Shown piece by piece: positions 6,003-6,442 of a stretch of 6,442 nucleotides of DNA. The DNA lies in the NCBI GenBank assembly GCA_015494675.1, contig WGAW01000115.1, positions 1 through 6,442 of the forward strand. The letters are read 5' to 3'. This stretch comes from Hydrogenimonas sp. (GTDB lineage Bacteria; Campylobacterota; Campylobacteria; Campylobacterales; Hydrogenimonadaceae). The notes under the pieces were generated by a model. That model was not told the DNA's origin. It was given only the letters and a program-made list of their open reading frames with translations, and ran no database searches. The first letter of the stretch is position 1, and every line of letters begins with the position of its first letter. The position numbers were made by a program, and so were the translations under genes.

Positions 6003-6442
6003 GTGAGAATTGAAGATACGGTAAAAAGAGAGATCGACTCGATTTTCGAGAGAGTCGTACAGATAAGGCACGATCTGCACCAAAACCCGGAACTATCCGG
6101 AGAAGAGGAGGAGACACGGCTGCTCATCAGATCGATCCTCGAAGCGGAGGGAATACCTTTCAAAACCTTCGAAGGACATTACGGGGTCGTTGCCGATATC
6201 GTAAAAGATCCTTCGCTTCCCACAGTAGCCGTAAGGGGGGATATGGACGCGCTTCCGATGCCCGAAAACAGCCCGAAGCCCTACGCCTCCAAAAAAGAGG
6301 GGATCATGCACGCCTGCGGCCACGATGCGCATACTGCCATTGCACTCGGCTGCGCTCTTGCACTAAACAGTGTAAAAGAGCGGCTTCCCGGCAATGTGCG
6401 CATCATCTTCCAACCTTCGGAAGAGGTTCTTACGGGAGGGAG
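6003..6442 (+). CDS. M20-family amidohydrolase (hippurate/N-acyl-amino-acid hydrolase type), partial
   Basis: A metal-dependent amidohydrolase that removes an acyl group from N-acyl amino acids, acting in the cytoplasm. The first 146 residues are present and the gene is cut by the right window edge. Visible motifs: VQIRHDLHQNPELSGEE (19-35), VAVRGDMDALPM (76-87) with the metal-site region, MHACGHDAHT (102-111) with metal ligands C105 and H107, and FQPSEE (136-141) with the catalytic glutamate. The Cys in the HACGHD motif places it in the M20D (IAA-amino acid hydrolase/hippuricase) subgroup. I chose GTG 6003-6005 because AAAGGAG lies 5 nt upstream; an in-frame ATG at 5973 lies at or near the inferred transcription start and lacks a ribosome-binding site. 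The true substrate cannot be told from this fragment. Confidence 0.93.
   Translation, partial: MRIEDTVKREIDSIFERVVQIRHDLHQNPELSGEEEETRLLIRSILEAEGIPFKTFEGHYGVVADIVKDPSLPTVAVRGDMDALPMPENSPKPYASKKEGIMHACGHDAHTAIALGCALALNSVKERLPGNVRIIFQPSEEVLTGG

Noticed and set aside
1..6442. CRISPR array or rRNA genes
   Set aside because: No regularly spaced repeats other than the coding His tract, and no rRNA-like conserved segments were seen.

Overview
The window looks like chromosomal DNA of a Campylobacterota (Epsilonproteobacteria) member. On the minus strand it carries rplU, rpmA, obgE and proB in the order known from Campylobacter and relatives. ProB is the short form without a PUA domain, Obg lacks a long C-terminal extension, and the promoters have good TATAAT boxes with poor -35 boxes. 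The base composition is moderate, which fits an environmental or vent-type genus better than an AT-rich host-associated Campylobacter. The genus cannot be fixed from this sequence alone.

Right to left: an M20-family amidohydrolase starts near 6003 on the plus strand and runs off the right edge. It is divergent from ridA, and the two share an overlapping promoter region. Then come rplU, rpmA, a hairpin, obgE and proB, all on the minus strand, with obgE and proB overlapping by 4 nt. This block is housekeeping: ribosome assembly, proline synthesis and detoxification of reactive enamines.

Left of proB the character changes to an accessory cassette, also on the minus strand. A TATAAT box is followed immediately by a roughly 125-nt stretch that can fold into a closed structure with a 17-bp terminal helix. 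This precedes a lipoprotein predicted to be a beta-propeller with a CxxC motif and many histidines. Next, behind its own promoter and a palindrome, is an 84-residue peptide with a Tat-like leader and a 34-residue tail containing 17 histidines. A non-ATG-started protein follows 26 nt later, fusing an apparent PqqD-like domain to an HPr-kinase-like P-loop domain and truncated by the left window edge.

The most interesting reading is that peptide and kinase form a small RiPP-like pair, with PqqD-like leader recognition plus a kinase acting on the peptide, and that the propeller lipoprotein is an envelope partner, possibly in metal handling. The gene layout and motifs are visible in the sequence; the joint function is inference.
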